Below, one piece after another: positions 1 to 8,256 of a stretch of DNA of 64,000 nt. Location of the stretch: assembly GCF_030140925.1 (NCBI RefSeq), contig NZ_JARBWD010000001.1, positions 682,001-746,000 on the forward strand, written 5' to 3'. The position numbers and the translations under genes are program-made. Origin of the DNA: Parerythrobacter aestuarii (GTDB taxonomy: Bacteria; Pseudomonadota; Alphaproteobacteria; Sphingomonadales; Sphingomonadaceae). The notes under the pieces were generated by a model. That model was not told where the DNA came from. It made no database searches and saw only the letters and a program-made list of their open reading frames with translations. Each line of letters starts with the position of its first letter. The stretch's first letter is position 1.

Positions 1-370
1 ACAGATGGATTGGCGGATCGAAGGAGTGGTCCGCCAGCGCCGGGATCTTGGAATTGGGATTGATGTCGACGAAGCCGCTGCCGAATTGGTCGCCAGCACC
101 GATGTTGATCAGCCACGCGTCATATTCCGCGTCGGAGAAGCCTTTCTCCAGCAGTTCTTCGAACAGGATTGTGACCTTCACCCCATTGGGCGTACCGAGC
201 GAATAGAGCTGGTGCGGATGCTTGCCGACCGGGAGCTCCTTCTCGAACCGGGCGCCAGACGTCGGAGCGTTGATGCTGGCGAACGTGCCACCGCTTTCCA
301 CGCCCGGGTCCCACACCTCGGGGGGCTCGTATCCAGCGGGCTGGTTCTTGCTCGGATCGCTATCGGCCAT
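1..370 (-). CDS. YghU-type glutathione S-transferase (partial, 3' end off window)
   Basis: N-terminal 123 codons of a glutathione transferase; the rest lies beyond the left edge. Reading the minus strand from the ATG at 368-370 gives a soluble protein with SINAPTSGARFEKELPVGK, then QLYSLGTPNGVKV and the NPNSKIPALAD loop. These are hallmarks of the nu-class YghU family, which reduces disulfides or peroxides with two glutathiones. The NPNSKIP loop is part of the thioredoxin-fold GSH site. It is divergent from ferB, with about 107 bases between the starts. Glutathione enzymes are common partners in sphingomonad lignin catabolism (beta-ether cleavage), but this subclass is not LigE, LigF or LigG, and a detoxification role is equally possible. 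Confidence 0.85.
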   Translation of the reverse strand, partial: MADSDPSKNQPAGYEPPEVWDPGVESGGTFASINAPTSGARFEKELPVGKHPHQLYSLGTPNGVKVTILFEELLEKGFSDAEYDAWLINIGAGDQFGSGFVDINPNSKIPALADHSFDPPIHL

Positions 371-432
371 GGTGGTTCCTCTCTTTTGTATGACTGCCTT
401 TGCCAATTCTTAACTGGTGATCAAAGAGAAAA

Positions 433-451
433 TTGTTATAGCGCCTAACAA
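433..451. promoter_or_regulatory. Candidate operator upstream of ferB (TTGT-N11-ACAA)
   Basis: An inverted repeat with 7-bp perfect arms (ATTGTTA at 432-438, TAACAAT at 446-452) and a 7-bp spacer, ending 26 bases before the ferB ATG. It has the TTGT-N11-ACAA frame of four other sites in this window but diverges inside the arms. In Sphingobium SYK-6 the MarR repressor FerC acts on an inverted repeat before ferB, so a similar role is plausible here. A further half-site TTGTATG lies at 386-392. Confidence 0.5.
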
Positions 452-477
452 TCCGAATCGATCACGAGGAAATGCCC

Positions 478-1317
478 ATGTCCGAACGCGCTGAAGAAGA
501 CACCGTCGCCTATGAGGTGAAGGACGATATCGCCTGGGTGAGGTTCAACCGCCCGGAGAAGCGAAACTGCATGAGTCCCAAGCTCAACCGGCAGATGATG
601 CGGGTGCTTGAAGCGCTGGAATTCCGCGACGATGTGAAGGTGCTGGTGCTGACCGGCGAAGGCTCGGCCTGGACCGCGGGCATGGACCTCAAGGAATATT
701 TCCGCGAGACCGAGGAACAGGGCCTCGCCGCGATCCGCAAGTCGCAGCGCGAAAGCTATGGCTGGTTCGAGCGGCTGCGCTGGTATGAAAAGCCGACCAT
801 CGCCATGATCAACGGCTGGTGCTTCGGCGGCGGCTATGGCCCGCTGTTCGGGTGTGACATCGCCATCGCCAGCGACGATGCCCAGTTCGGCCTTTCTGAA
901 ATCAATTGGGGCATCCTGCCGGGCGGTGGTGCTTCGAAAGTGGCGCAGGAGCTGATGCCGTTCCGCAAGGCGATGTACCACGCGATGATGGGCGAGAACC
1001 TAACCGGCAAGCAGGCCGAGGAACAGGGGCTGGTGACCGAGTCTGTCCCGGCGGACCAGCTTGAGGCGCGGGTTACCGAAATTGCCGAGGCCCTGAAGAA
1101 GAAAGACACGCATGCGCTGCGTGCAACCAAATGGGCCGTGCGGCGTATGGTCGACATGACTTATGACAACGGGCTCGATTATCAGATCCGCGCGCAGGAA
1201 GCGCTACACAGCTTCGGCGGAGCTGAGGCACGCCGCGAAGGGACGCGCCAGTTCCTCGACGAGAAGAGCTTCAAGCCGGGGCTTGGCACGTTCGACACGT
1301 CGAAGCTGAAAGACTAG
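478..1317 (+). CDS. ferB: Feruloyl-CoA hydratase-lyase (FerB/HCHL, crotonase family)
   Basis: Hydrates feruloyl-CoA (and probably p-coumaroyl/caffeoyl-CoA) and cleaves the adduct to vanillin plus acetyl-CoA in the cytoplasm. The 279-residue protein is crotonase-like throughout. It has NRPEKRN, TGEGSAWTAGMDLKEYF (oxyanion-hole segment), INGWCFGGGYGPL and GLSEINWGI, in which Glu141 corresponds to the catalytic Glu143 of Pseudomonas HCHL, and the C-terminal QFLDEKSFKPGL signature. An ATG six bases upstream exists, but GAGGA at 466-470 is correctly spaced only for the ATG at 478. The acyl-CoA synthetase follows 30 bases downstream, making a ferulate-to-vanillin operon. The inverted repeat at 433-451 probably controls it. 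Confidence 0.9.
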   Translation: MSERAEEDTVAYEVKDDIAWVRFNRPEKRNCMSPKLNRQMMRVLEALEFRDDVKVLVLTGEGSAWTAGMDLKEYFRETEEQGLAAIRKSQRESYGWFERLRWYEKPTIAMINGWCFGGGYGPLFGCDIAIASDDAQFGLSEINWGILPGGGASKVAQELMPFRKAMYHAMMGENLTGKQAEEQGLVTESVPADQLEARVTEIAEALKKKDTHALRATKWAVRRMVDMTYDNGLDYQIRAQEALHSFGGAEARREGTRQFLDEKSFKPGLGTFDTSKLKD

Positions 1318-1347
1318 GGCTTCGGCCCGGGAGAGAGACAGCAGCCG

Positions 1348-2850
1348 ATGATACTTCTCGATTCGATCGCAACTTACGCCGAAGCCATGCCCAACAAGCG
1401 GGCGGTGGTAGATCTCGAATCCGGGCGTGAGTGGAACTATTCGGAGCTAAATGCGGTCATCGACCGGTTGGCGGCCTGGCTCCATGGCAGGTTCGGCAAC
1501 AACAGCGGTACACGTATCGCGACGTTGACCAAGAACTGCGCTGAGATGCCGATCCTGCAGTTCGCCTGCGTGCGCGCCGGCTGCATCTTCATGCCGATGA
1601 ACTGGCGGCTGGCGGTGGCAGAGCTGGAAGCGCTCGCCGCCGATGCCGAGCCGCATCTGCTGTTCCTGCAGGATGGCTTCACCGCACCCGGCAATGTGGC
1701 TGAAGTCCTTGACGTGACTGATATGCTGGGTCTCGGCGAAGAGGGTTCATCGGCACCAATTGAGGCCCGGCGCGACTTCGAGGACGTCTCGACCCTGCTC
1801 TATACCTCCGGCACCAGCGGCCGGCCGAAGGGCGTGATGCTGTCAGAATGCAATATCTTCTGGGGTTGTACCAACCTGATCCACGGCAATGCGGTGAATC
1901 CTTCCAGCACTTTCCTGTGCGATATGCCGCTGTTTCACACAGCCGGCCTGATGGCTGCGACCCGTACGCCGCTATTTGCAGGTGGCGCAGTGCTTATCTC
2001 GCCAGGCTTCGACCCCAAGTTGACGCTGGAGCGGATGGTGGACCCCGGGCTGGGCGTTACGCACTATTTCTCCGTCCCGCAGATGGCGACGACGCTGTGG
2101 CAGCGGCCGGAGTTCGAGGCTGCAAAGCTGCACAAGATCGTTGCCTGGGCGATCGGTGGCGCGCCGAACCCCAAGGCCCAGTCGGAACGGTTCCTTGGCG
2201 CAGGCGTCCGCATTTCCGAAGGCTTCGGCATGTCGGAAACCGGCTCCAATTTCGCGATCCCGCCGTTCGAGCTCGACCTGATGCTGTCGAAGGCCGGATC
2301 GTGCGGCCTGCCGCTGATGACCCAGCGCGCCAAGATCGTCGACGAGGATGGTAATGAAGTGCCGCCTGGCGAACAGGGCGAACTGCTCGTTTCGGGTCCG
2401 AGCATCGCGATGGGATACTGGCAACAGCCGGAACTGACAGCGAAGGCCTTTGTGGACGGTTGGTTCCACACCGGCGATGCCGCGATGATGGACGAGGACG
2501 GCTATTTCTACATCGTCGACCGCAAGAAGGACATGTACATCTCCGGCGGCGAAAACGTTTATCCGGCCGAAGTCGAAGCGGCGCTGGCCGAACTGGATAC
2601 TGTGGGTCAGGTAGCTGTCATCGGCGTGCCTGATGAACGCTGGGGTGAAGTTGGCCGGGCCTATGTCATTCCTGCTACGGGCAAGAGCATCACGGCCGAC
2701 GAAGTGATCGCCCATTGCGCGGCGCGCCTTGCCAAATTCAAGGTGCCCAAGTCAGCGGTCATCACCGACGAGATCCCTGCCACTGCGAGCGGCAAGGTGC
2801 AGAAGCACCTGCTCAAGGTCCGCGCGGCGGTGGAAATGGCTTCGGAATAG
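1348..2850 (+). CDS. AMP-forming acyl-CoA synthetase, probable feruloyl/coumaroyl-CoA ligase
   Basis: ANL-superfamily ligase of 500 residues, the usual length. It shows the ATP-binding loop LLYTSGTSGRPKGVM (about 150-165), the GMSETG motif, the hinge region GWFHTGDAAMMDEDGYF and the C-terminal catalytic lysine in TASGKVQKHLL. It activates a carboxylate to its CoA thioester with ATP. The substrate is inferred from the position 30 bases behind ferB: hydroxycinnamates such as ferulate. Sphingobium SYK-6 uses an unrelated NDP-forming type (FerA) for this step, so the pairing here is more like the Pseudomonas fcs-ech arrangement. Sequence alone cannot exclude another aryl or fatty acid. Confidence 0.75.
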   Translation: MILLDSIATYAEAMPNKRAVVDLESGREWNYSELNAVIDRLAAWLHGRFGNNSGTRIATLTKNCAEMPILQFACVRAGCIFMPMNWRLAVAELEALAADAEPHLLFLQDGFTAPGNVAEVLDVTDMLGLGEEGSSAPIEARRDFEDVSTLLYTSGTSGRPKGVMLSECNIFWGCTNLIHGNAVNPSSTFLCDMPLFHTAGLMAATRTPLFAGGAVLISPGFDPKLTLERMVDPGLGVTHYFSVPQMATTLWQRPEFEAAKLHKIVAWAIGGAPNPKAQSERFLGAGVRISEGFGMSETGSNFAIPPFELDLMLSKAGSCGLPLMTQRAKIVDEDGNEVPPGEQGELLVSGPSIAMGYWQQPELTAKAFVDGWFHTGDAAMMDEDGYFYIVDRKKDMYISGGENVYPAEVEAALAELDTVGQVAVIGVPDERWGEVGRAYVIPATGKSITADEVIAHCAARLAKFKVPKSAVITDEIPATASGKVQKHLLKVRAAVEMASE

Positions 2851-2851
2851 G

Positions 2852-4195
2852 CTAGCTCGCCTCCGACTCCTGCCGAACCAATTCATCGCCGTCGGTTTCC
2901 GGCAGCATCAGGAACAATATCAGCGATGCGATCGATCCCATCGCCATGATGCAGGAGACGACCAGCAACTCGTCATTGCCGAGCCAGGTGAACAGCGCAC
3001 CGGCGATCAGCGGGCTGCCTGCCGCCCCGAAGCGCCCGATGCCCAGCGCGAAGCCGGTCCCCGTGGCCCGGGCATAGGCCGGGAAGCCACGCGCGAAGGC
3101 AGCGTAATACCCGCTGATCGCGGCATTGGTGAAGAAGCCGGTCAGGATGGTCGCCCATTGCCAGGCATCGATCGTGTCGCGCCCGAGCCCGAACGAAGCG
3201 ACCGCGACCGAGCCGATCAGCAGCATCAATGCGGTCGGCCATTTGATCCCGAAACGCGACATGATGAAGCCGAATACGAAGCTGCCGGTGAACCCGCCGA
3301 CATTGGCCCAGGTCAGCACGGTCGCTGCTTCCGACGGTTCATAGCCCGGCGGGTAGTCGGCGACGATCTGAACTGCGAACTTCAGGATGTAATAGAAGGT
3401 GATGGTGTGGAACATGTAGCCGAACGACAGCGCCAGAGTGACCGGGCGAAGTTTCGGGTTCGACAGGATGTCCATTACCGAAGGCTTGGCAGCGGTGGCT
3501 GAACGGACCGGCAAGGCGTCGATTGCAGCCTTGCCGAACGCGGCGAGGGTCTTGTTGACGCCAGCCAGCCTGTCCTTCGCTGAATTAAAGGCGACCGTTT
3601 CCGGGACCAGCAGCCAGACAACCGGGATAAGCGCCGCAGTGACGATAGCGCCGAAGTCGAAGATCGCACGCCAGCCGTAGGTCGGCAGCAGCCACTCCGA
3701 CGCGGCAATCCCGCCGATGATTGCGCCAAGCGGGTAGCCGGCGACATAGGCCGCAATGGCGGTCTTGCGCGCAGTTGTGCTGGTGCTCTCGGCGGTCACG
3801 GCATTGGTCGCTGCCAGCATGCCACCGATGCCGATTCCGGTGATGAAGCGGAACGCGACCATCGGTGCCACGCCACTGGCATGGCCGGCCATCCACATTC
3901 CTGCCGCCATGAAAACCAGGCAGGCAATCATGGTCACCTTGCGTCCGTACTTGTCGGCCATGCCGCCCAACAAGACCGAGCCGAAACCCATCCCGACCAG
4001 TTCGGCAGACAGCACGATCCCCAGTTCGGCGCGCGGGATACCCCATTCCTGGGTAATGCCCGGTGCGGCGAAAGCGCTTGAAAGGACATCGAAGCCATCC
4101 AGCGCGTTGAGCAGCACCATCAGCACCACGACAATCCATTGCCGTGTGCTCATCGGCGTTTCGTCGATCAACGCACGCGGATCGGTTGCGGCCAT
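2852..4195 (-). CDS. MFS transporter, aromatic acid:H+ symporter (AAHS) family
   Basis: Inner-membrane carrier of 447 residues with about 12 hydrophobic segments. The DGFDVLSSAFAAP motif in TM1 and the GGMADKYGRKVTM loop between TM2 and TM3 are typical of AAHS permeases (PcaK/BenK/VanK type), which import aromatic acids with protons. The start was set at the ATG at 4193-4195 because GGGAGAG lies just upstream; a longer in-frame version to 4246 lacks this. It converges with the ligase gene (one base apart) and follows the marR gene by 31 bases, so marR and this carrier are probably co-transcribed. Likely cargo is ferulate, vanillate or similar, from context. Confidence 0.8.
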   Translation of the reverse strand: MAATDPRALIDETPMSTRQWIVVVLMVLLNALDGFDVLSSAFAAPGITQEWGIPRAELGIVLSAELVGMGFGSVLLGGMADKYGRKVTMIACLVFMAAGMWMAGHASGVAPMVAFRFITGIGIGGMLAATNAVTAESTSTTARKTAIAAYVAGYPLGAIIGGIAASEWLLPTYGWRAIFDFGAIVTAALIPVVWLLVPETVAFNSAKDRLAGVNKTLAAFGKAAIDALPVRSATAAKPSVMDILSNPKLRPVTLALSFGYMFHTITFYYILKFAVQIVADYPPGYEPSEAATVLTWANVGGFTGSFVFGFIMSRFGIKWPTALMLLIGSVAVASFGLGRDTIDAWQWATILTGFFTNAAISGYYAAFARGFPAYARATGTGFALGIGRFGAAGSPLIAGALFTWLGNDELLVVSCIMAMGSIASLILFLMLPETDGDELVRQESEAS

Positions 4196-4226
4196 GGTGT
4201 TCTCTCCCGAAGGTCTGGTCGTTGTT

Positions 4227-4700
4227 CTATTCGTGAATGCGTGCAAGCAGCTCGATCAGCTGTGCGACTTCCTGCTTGCTAAAGCGCGACTTGAGCCAGG
4301 CTTCATGCTCGAGGATCGCTCGCTTGGCGACATCGAGCATCTTGAACCCGTCCTTGGTCAGGTTGAGCGTCTGGCGGCGCTTGTCGTCCTTGGCCTGGCC
4401 GCGCACGAGGTAGCCGCGATCCTGCATCCGGTTGACAATTGCCATCGTCGTCGCACGGTCCATCCGCATCAGCTGGGCAAGGTGCGTTTGCGAAATATCG
4501 GGATGATCGGCGATCAGCCACAGTGCGCTGACCTGCTTCTGCGTCAGCTCGAGATCTTCGAATGTCTCGGTAAAGTGGCGATAGACCGCGCCATGCGCCA
4601 GGCGGATGTGAAAGCCGACGATATCGGCAATCTCGCCAATGTCGTCATCCCCTTCAACATGCGGCGTCGTCGGAACAAGCGTTTCCTTATGTCTTGTCAT
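4227..4700 (-). CDS. MarR-family transcriptional regulator (FerC/DesR-like candidate)
   Basis: A 157-residue winged-helix regulator with the MarR core: LTQKQVSALWLIADHPDISQ, the recognition-helix segment LAQLMRMDRATTMAIVNRM and the wing RGYLVRGQAKDDKRRQTL. The ATG at 4698-4700 is preceded by GGAG at proper spacing; a GTG four codons upstream has no ribosome site. MarR proteins usually repress as dimers on short inverted repeats and release on binding an aromatic ligand or its CoA ester. In Sphingobium SYK-6, FerC (ferulate genes) and DesR (O-demethylase genes) are both MarR type. An inverted repeat at 4719-4737, also found before lsd, ligM/purU, metF and the MFS/SDR pair, overlaps its own promoter, suggesting autoregulation and a local regulon. 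Confidence 0.85.
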   Translation of the reverse strand: MTRHKETLVPTTPHVEGDDDIGEIADIVGFHIRLAHGAVYRHFTETFEDLELTQKQVSALWLIADHPDISQTHLAQLMRMDRATTMAIVNRMQDRGYLVRGQAKDDKRRQTLNLTKDGFKMLDVAKRAILEHEAWLKSRFSKQEVAQLIELLARIHE

Positions 4701-4718
4701 GTTCCTCTCCACCTGCGA

Positions 4719-4737
4719 ATGTTAGTAAGACATACAA
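4719..4737. promoter_or_regulatory. Candidate shared operator between marR and lsd
   Basis: Matches the consensus TTGTATGCAACACATACAA at 14 of 19 positions; the right half CATACAA (4731-4737) is perfect and the left half is degenerate. It lies 19 bases upstream of the marR ATG and 25 bases upstream of the lsd ATG, so one bound regulator could control both directions. Confidence 0.55.
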
Positions 4738-4761
4738 TTTAAGTCGAGAGGCAAGTGCGAA

Positions 4762-6231
4762 ATGGCCCATTTCCCCGACACGCCCAACTATACCGGTTTC
4801 AACACGCCGAGCAGGATCGAAGCCGATATCGCCAATCTGGCGCATGAAGGCACGATCCCTCCCGAACTGGATGGGGCCTTCTACAGGGTTCAGCCCGATC
4901 CGCAATTCCCGCCTCGGTTGGGCGACGATATCTCCTTCAACGGTGACGGCATGATCAGCCGCTTCCATTTCCACGATGGGCAATGCGATTTCCGCCAGCG
5001 CTGGGCGCAGACCGACAAGTGGAAGCTGGAAAACAAGGCTGGAAAGTCGCTGTTTGGGGCCTATCGCAACCCGCTGACCGACGATCCGGCGGTCAAGGGC
5101 GAGATCCGAGGTACCGCCAACACCAACGCCTGGATCTATGGTGGCAAGCTGTGGGCGCTGAAGGAAGATTCGCCGGCGCTGGTGATGGACCCCGCTACGT
5201 TGGAAACCGACGGCTACGAGAAGTTCGGCGGAAAGATGACTGGGGAGACCTTCACCGCGCATCCCAAGGTCGATCCCGACACCGGCAACATGGTCGCCAT
5301 CGGCTACGCCGCCAGCGGGCTGCACACCGACGATGTGACCTATTACGAGGTCAATCCGGACGGCGATCTGGTCCGCGAGGAATGGTTCAAGGTCCCCTAT
5401 TACTGCATGATGCACGATTTCGCGATCACGCCCGATTACCTGGTGATCCACATCGTGCCGTCTATCGGCAGCTGGGAGCAGCTGGAGCAGGGCAAGCCGG
5501 CCTTCATGTTCGACACCACCAAGCCGGTCTATCTCGGCGTGATCCCGCGCAAGGAAGGGCTGAAACAGGAAGACATTCGCTGGTTCGAGCGCGGCAATTG
5601 CTTCGCCAGCCATGTCATGAACGCCTGGCAGGAGGGAACGAAGATCCATTTCGACATCCCGGAATCGAAGAACAATTTCTTCCCCTTTTTCCCCGACATC
5701 CACGGCGCGCCGTTCCAGCCGATGGAAGCGGCGACCCGGCTGACCCGCTGGACCGTCGACCTCGCCTCCAACTCCGACGATTTCGAGAGCATCGAGCAGA
5801 TCAGCCAGACCGTCGGCGAGTTTCCTCGCATCGACGACCGCTATACCGGCAGGCCCTATCGCTATGGCTGGATGCTGGAGATGGACTTCACGCGTCCGGT
5901 CGACCTGCCCGGCGGCAGCGCGGCGGGCGCGCCGATGAACTGCCTGATGCTGCGCGACCACCAGACAGGCGAAGAACAACACTGGTGGTGCGGCGCGGAC
6001 AGCACGCTGCAGGAACCGTGCTTCATCCCTCGTTCGCCCGATGCGCCCGAAGGTGACGGCTGGATCGTGCAGGTCTGCAACCGCATGGCCGAACATCGCA
6101 GCGACCTGCTGTTGTTCGATGCGCTGGAGATCGAGAAAGGCCCGATCGCGACAGTCAAGGTCCCGATCCGCCTGCGCTTCGGGCTGCACGGCAATTTCGC
6201 GCCCAGTGCGGCGCTGGGGCTTGCTGCGTGA
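4762..6231 (+). CDS. lsd: Lignostilbene alpha,beta-dioxygenase (carotenoid cleavage oxygenase family)
   Basis: Non-heme Fe(II) enzyme that splits the central double bond of 4-hydroxystilbenes such as lignostilbene into two aldehydes (vanillins). The 489-residue seven-bladed propeller has the four iron ligands His167, His218, His284 and His476. Phe59, Tyr101 and Lys134 fall at the same numbers as the residues that grip the phenolic ring in characterised LSDs (LsdA, NOV1), which supports activity on phenolic stilbenes rather than carotenoids and confirms the start. The stop overlaps the GTG start of the next gene by four bases. The aldehyde product would feed the aldehyde dehydrogenases and ligM nearby. 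Isozyme identity (LsdA versus LsdD etc.) cannot be settled here. Confidence 0.9.
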   Translation: MAHFPDTPNYTGFNTPSRIEADIANLAHEGTIPPELDGAFYRVQPDPQFPPRLGDDISFNGDGMISRFHFHDGQCDFRQRWAQTDKWKLENKAGKSLFGAYRNPLTDDPAVKGEIRGTANTNAWIYGGKLWALKEDSPALVMDPATLETDGYEKFGGKMTGETFTAHPKVDPDTGNMVAIGYAASGLHTDDVTYYEVNPDGDLVREEWFKVPYYCMMHDFAITPDYLVIHIVPSIGSWEQLEQGKPAFMFDTTKPVYLGVIPRKEGLKQEDIRWFERGNCFASHVMNAWQEGTKIHFDIPESKNNFFPFFPDIHGAPFQPMEAATRLTRWTVDLASNSDDFESIEQISQTVGEFPRIDDRYTGRPYRYGWMLEMDFTRPVDLPGGSAAGAPMNCLMLRDHQTGEEQHWWCGADSTLQEPCFIPRSPDAPEGDGWIVQVCNRMAEHRSDLLLFDALEIEKGPIATVKVPIRLRFGLHGNFAPSAALGLAA

Positions 6232-6701
6232 ATGGCGAGCCGCTCAAGCCCGGGCTGGAGTTCGTCTACGAAGCGGGCGGCGAGCTCGAGGCTCCGCGCG
6301 AGATCGGGCCGACCTATGACGGCGCGCGGCGGATCATCCCGATCCTCGCCGGCGGCTATGTGAAGGGGCCGAAGATCAGCGGCAAGCTGATGGGCAATGC
6401 CGCCGACTGGCAGGTCACCCGGCCCGATGGCGTGACGGTCGCCGATGCCATCTATGCCATCGAGACCGATGATGGCGCGCTGATCCAGATCCGCAACACC
6501 GGCCTGCGCCATGGCCCACCAGAGGTGATGCAGCGACTGGTCGCGGGCGAGGAAGTCGATCCGAGCGAATACTACTTCCGCACCGTGCCGCAGTTCATAG
6601 CGCCCGAAGGCCCTTACGATTGGATGAACCGCTCGATCTTCATCTGCTCGGGTGCACGCTATGCCAGCAGCATCAAGCTATGGGTGTGGCGGGTGACCTG
6701 A
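6228..6701 (+). CDS. DUF3237 family protein coupled to lsd
   Basis: Small cytoplasmic protein of 157 residues. The pattern LEFVYEAGGELEAPREIGPTYDG, then RIIPILAGGYVKGPKISG and DWQVTRPDGVTVADAIYAIETDDGALIQIRNTGLR, matches the DUF3237 beta-barrel family, whose biochemical role is unknown to me. It starts with GTG at 6228, overlapping the lsd stop codon by four bases, so it is translationally coupled to the dioxygenase and probably acts in the same step or the next. It converges with the decarboxylase gene seven bases downstream. Confidence 0.75.
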   Translation: MNGEPLKPGLEFVYEAGGELEAPREIGPTYDGARRIIPILAGGYVKGPKISGKLMGNAADWQVTRPDGVTVADAIYAIETDDGALIQIRNTGLRHGPPEVMQRLVAGEEVDPSEYYFRTVPQFIAPEGPYDWMNRSIFICSGARYASSIKLWVWRVT

Positions 6702-6708
6702 CTTCGGG

Positions 6709-8256
6709 TCAGGCGATCACCAGTTCGACCAGCGTCGGGCCTTTCGTGCCGAAGCTCCATTCGAGCGCCTCGTCCAGAGTCGCCACATCATCGCTGCGGC
6801 GGGCGGGGACGCCCATGCTCTCGGCCAGCGTGACGAAGTCGATGCCGGAAATGTCGGTGCCGGGGACATGGTTCATGCCGAACACTTGCCCGAAACTCTC
6901 CAGCGCGGCGTAGCGGCTGTTGTTGAGGATCACGAAGCTGATGTCGGAGCCTTGCTCGGCGGCGCTCCACAGGCCGGAGATCGAGTACATCGCCGAGCCA
7001 TCGCCGATCAGCGCAATCACCTTGCGCTGCGCCGCCCCGCGCGCAAGGCCCACGGCAGCAGGCAGCGCATAGCCGATCCCGCCGCTGGCGGTAGCGAAGA
7101 AGCCTTGTTCGCAGGTGATCGGCAGATGGTCGTGCATGGCCCCGCGTGCGGTAGGGGCCTCCTCGGTCAGCATGGCATTGTCCGGGCGCAGTTCCGCGAT
7201 CCGGTGCAGGGCATAGGCGGCAGTCATTGCTGCTTCCGGTGCAGTGGCTCGCGGCTGCGCTTCTCGCGCGGGTTTCTCCGTCACTGCCTTGGCCAGCGCC
7301 CTCAGGCCATCGCCTACATCGCCCAGCACCCCGATCCCGCCGGGCTGGAACGACAGGTGCTGCGGATCGTCGCTCAGCAGGCCCAGCGTTGCGCCCTCGG
7401 GCACATGCGGGCCGTGCCCCTCGGCATGGTAAGTGAAGGCCTGTGTCCCGGCGACAAGGATCGCGTCATAGGGGGCCAACAGCTTGACGATTTCCTCGCG
7501 GAAAGCAGGCAGGAATCCCGCAAAGCGCGGGTGGCTCTCCGGGAAGGTCTCGCGCGAAGCCAGCGGGGCACACCACACATCCGCCTGGGAGCGCTCGACG
7601 AGATCGATGGCCGCCTGCCAACCGCCCGAGCGGGCAACCCCCGCGCCTATTACCAGCGCCGGCTTGCTGGCGCTGTCTAGCATCGCAGCAAGGCGCGCTA
7701 TCCCCTTCGCTGGCGGCTGCACGGTCAGTGCCAGCGCGGGCAAGTCGGGCATCTCGCATTCGCGGTCCCAGTCATCGACCGGGACGGATACGAAAGTCGG
7801 CCCCATCGGCGGGGTCATGGCGATGTGGAAGGCGCGCACCAGCGCCAGCGGCACGTCCTCTGCGCGCGCCGGTTCGCAGGCCCATTTGACGAAAGGGCGC
7901 GGAAATTCGGTCGGACGCTCGGCACCCAGGAACGGATCGAATGGCAGGATCGAGCGCGCCTGCTGGCCCGCCGTCACCACGATCGGGGTGTTGTTGCGAT
8001 AGGCGGTGTAGAGATTGCCCAGCGCATTACCGGTTCCGGCCGAGCTGTGCAGGTTCACCAGTGAAGGTCGCCTGGTCGCCTGAGCATACCCGTCGGCCAT
8101 GCCCAGCACGACCGCTTCGCTTAGCCCCAGCACATAGGGAATATCCGCCGGCATCCCGCGCAGCATCGGCAGCTCGGTCGAGCCGGGATTGCCGAACAGC
8201 GCATCGACGCCGAAGTGGCGGAAGATCGCAAAGCTGGCTTCGCGGACGGTGGTCAT
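6709..8256 (-). CDS. ThDP-dependent decarboxylase, benzoylformate decarboxylase-like
   Basis: Thiamine-diphosphate enzyme of 515 residues. Domains in order: pyrimidine-binding (about 1-170), central (180-340), PP-binding (350-515) with GDGSAMYSISGLWSAAEQ and LNNSRYAALESFG. Ser26 and His70 sit at the same numbers as in benzoylformate decarboxylase, His277 aligns with its His281, and Glu47 is the ThDP-activating glutamate. This favours an arylglyoxylate decarboxylase (2-oxo acid to aryl aldehyde) over acetolactate synthase. It overlaps the upstream MFS gene by four bases at the end of a six-gene operon with ligW. Inferred substrates are vanilloylformate-like compounds, giving vanillin; this is not proven. 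Confidence 0.75.
   Translation of the reverse strand: MTTVREASFAIFRHFGVDALFGNPGSTELPMLRGMPADIPYVLGLSEAVVLGMADGYAQATRRPSLVNLHSSAGTGNALGNLYTAYRNNTPIVVTAGQQARSILPFDPFLGAERPTEFPRPFVKWACEPARAEDVPLALVRAFHIAMTPPMGPTFVSVPVDDWDRECEMPDLPALALTVQPPAKGIARLAAMLDSASKPALVIGAGVARSGGWQAAIDLVERSQADVWCAPLASRETFPESHPRFAGFLPAFREEIVKLLAPYDAILVAGTQAFTYHAEGHGPHVPEGATLGLLSDDPQHLSFQPGGIGVLGDVGDGLRALAKAVTEKPAREAQPRATAPEAAMTAAYALHRIAELRPDNAMLTEEAPTARGAMHDHLPITCEQGFFATASGGIGYALPAAVGLARGAAQRKVIALIGDGSAMYSISGLWSAAEQGSDISFVILNNSRYAALESFGQVFGMNHVPGTDISGIDFVTLAESMGVPARRSDDVATLDEALEWSFGTKGPTLVELVIA

Noticed and set aside
4687..6189. A 500-codon antisense frame over the lignostilbene dioxygenase
   Set aside because: All iron ligands and substrate residues of the dioxygenase are on the plus strand; the antisense protein has no motif.
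6709..8256. Acetolactate synthase large subunit
   Set aside because: The benzoylformate decarboxylase residues Ser26, His70 and a His at 277 are present, and no small subunit gene is near.
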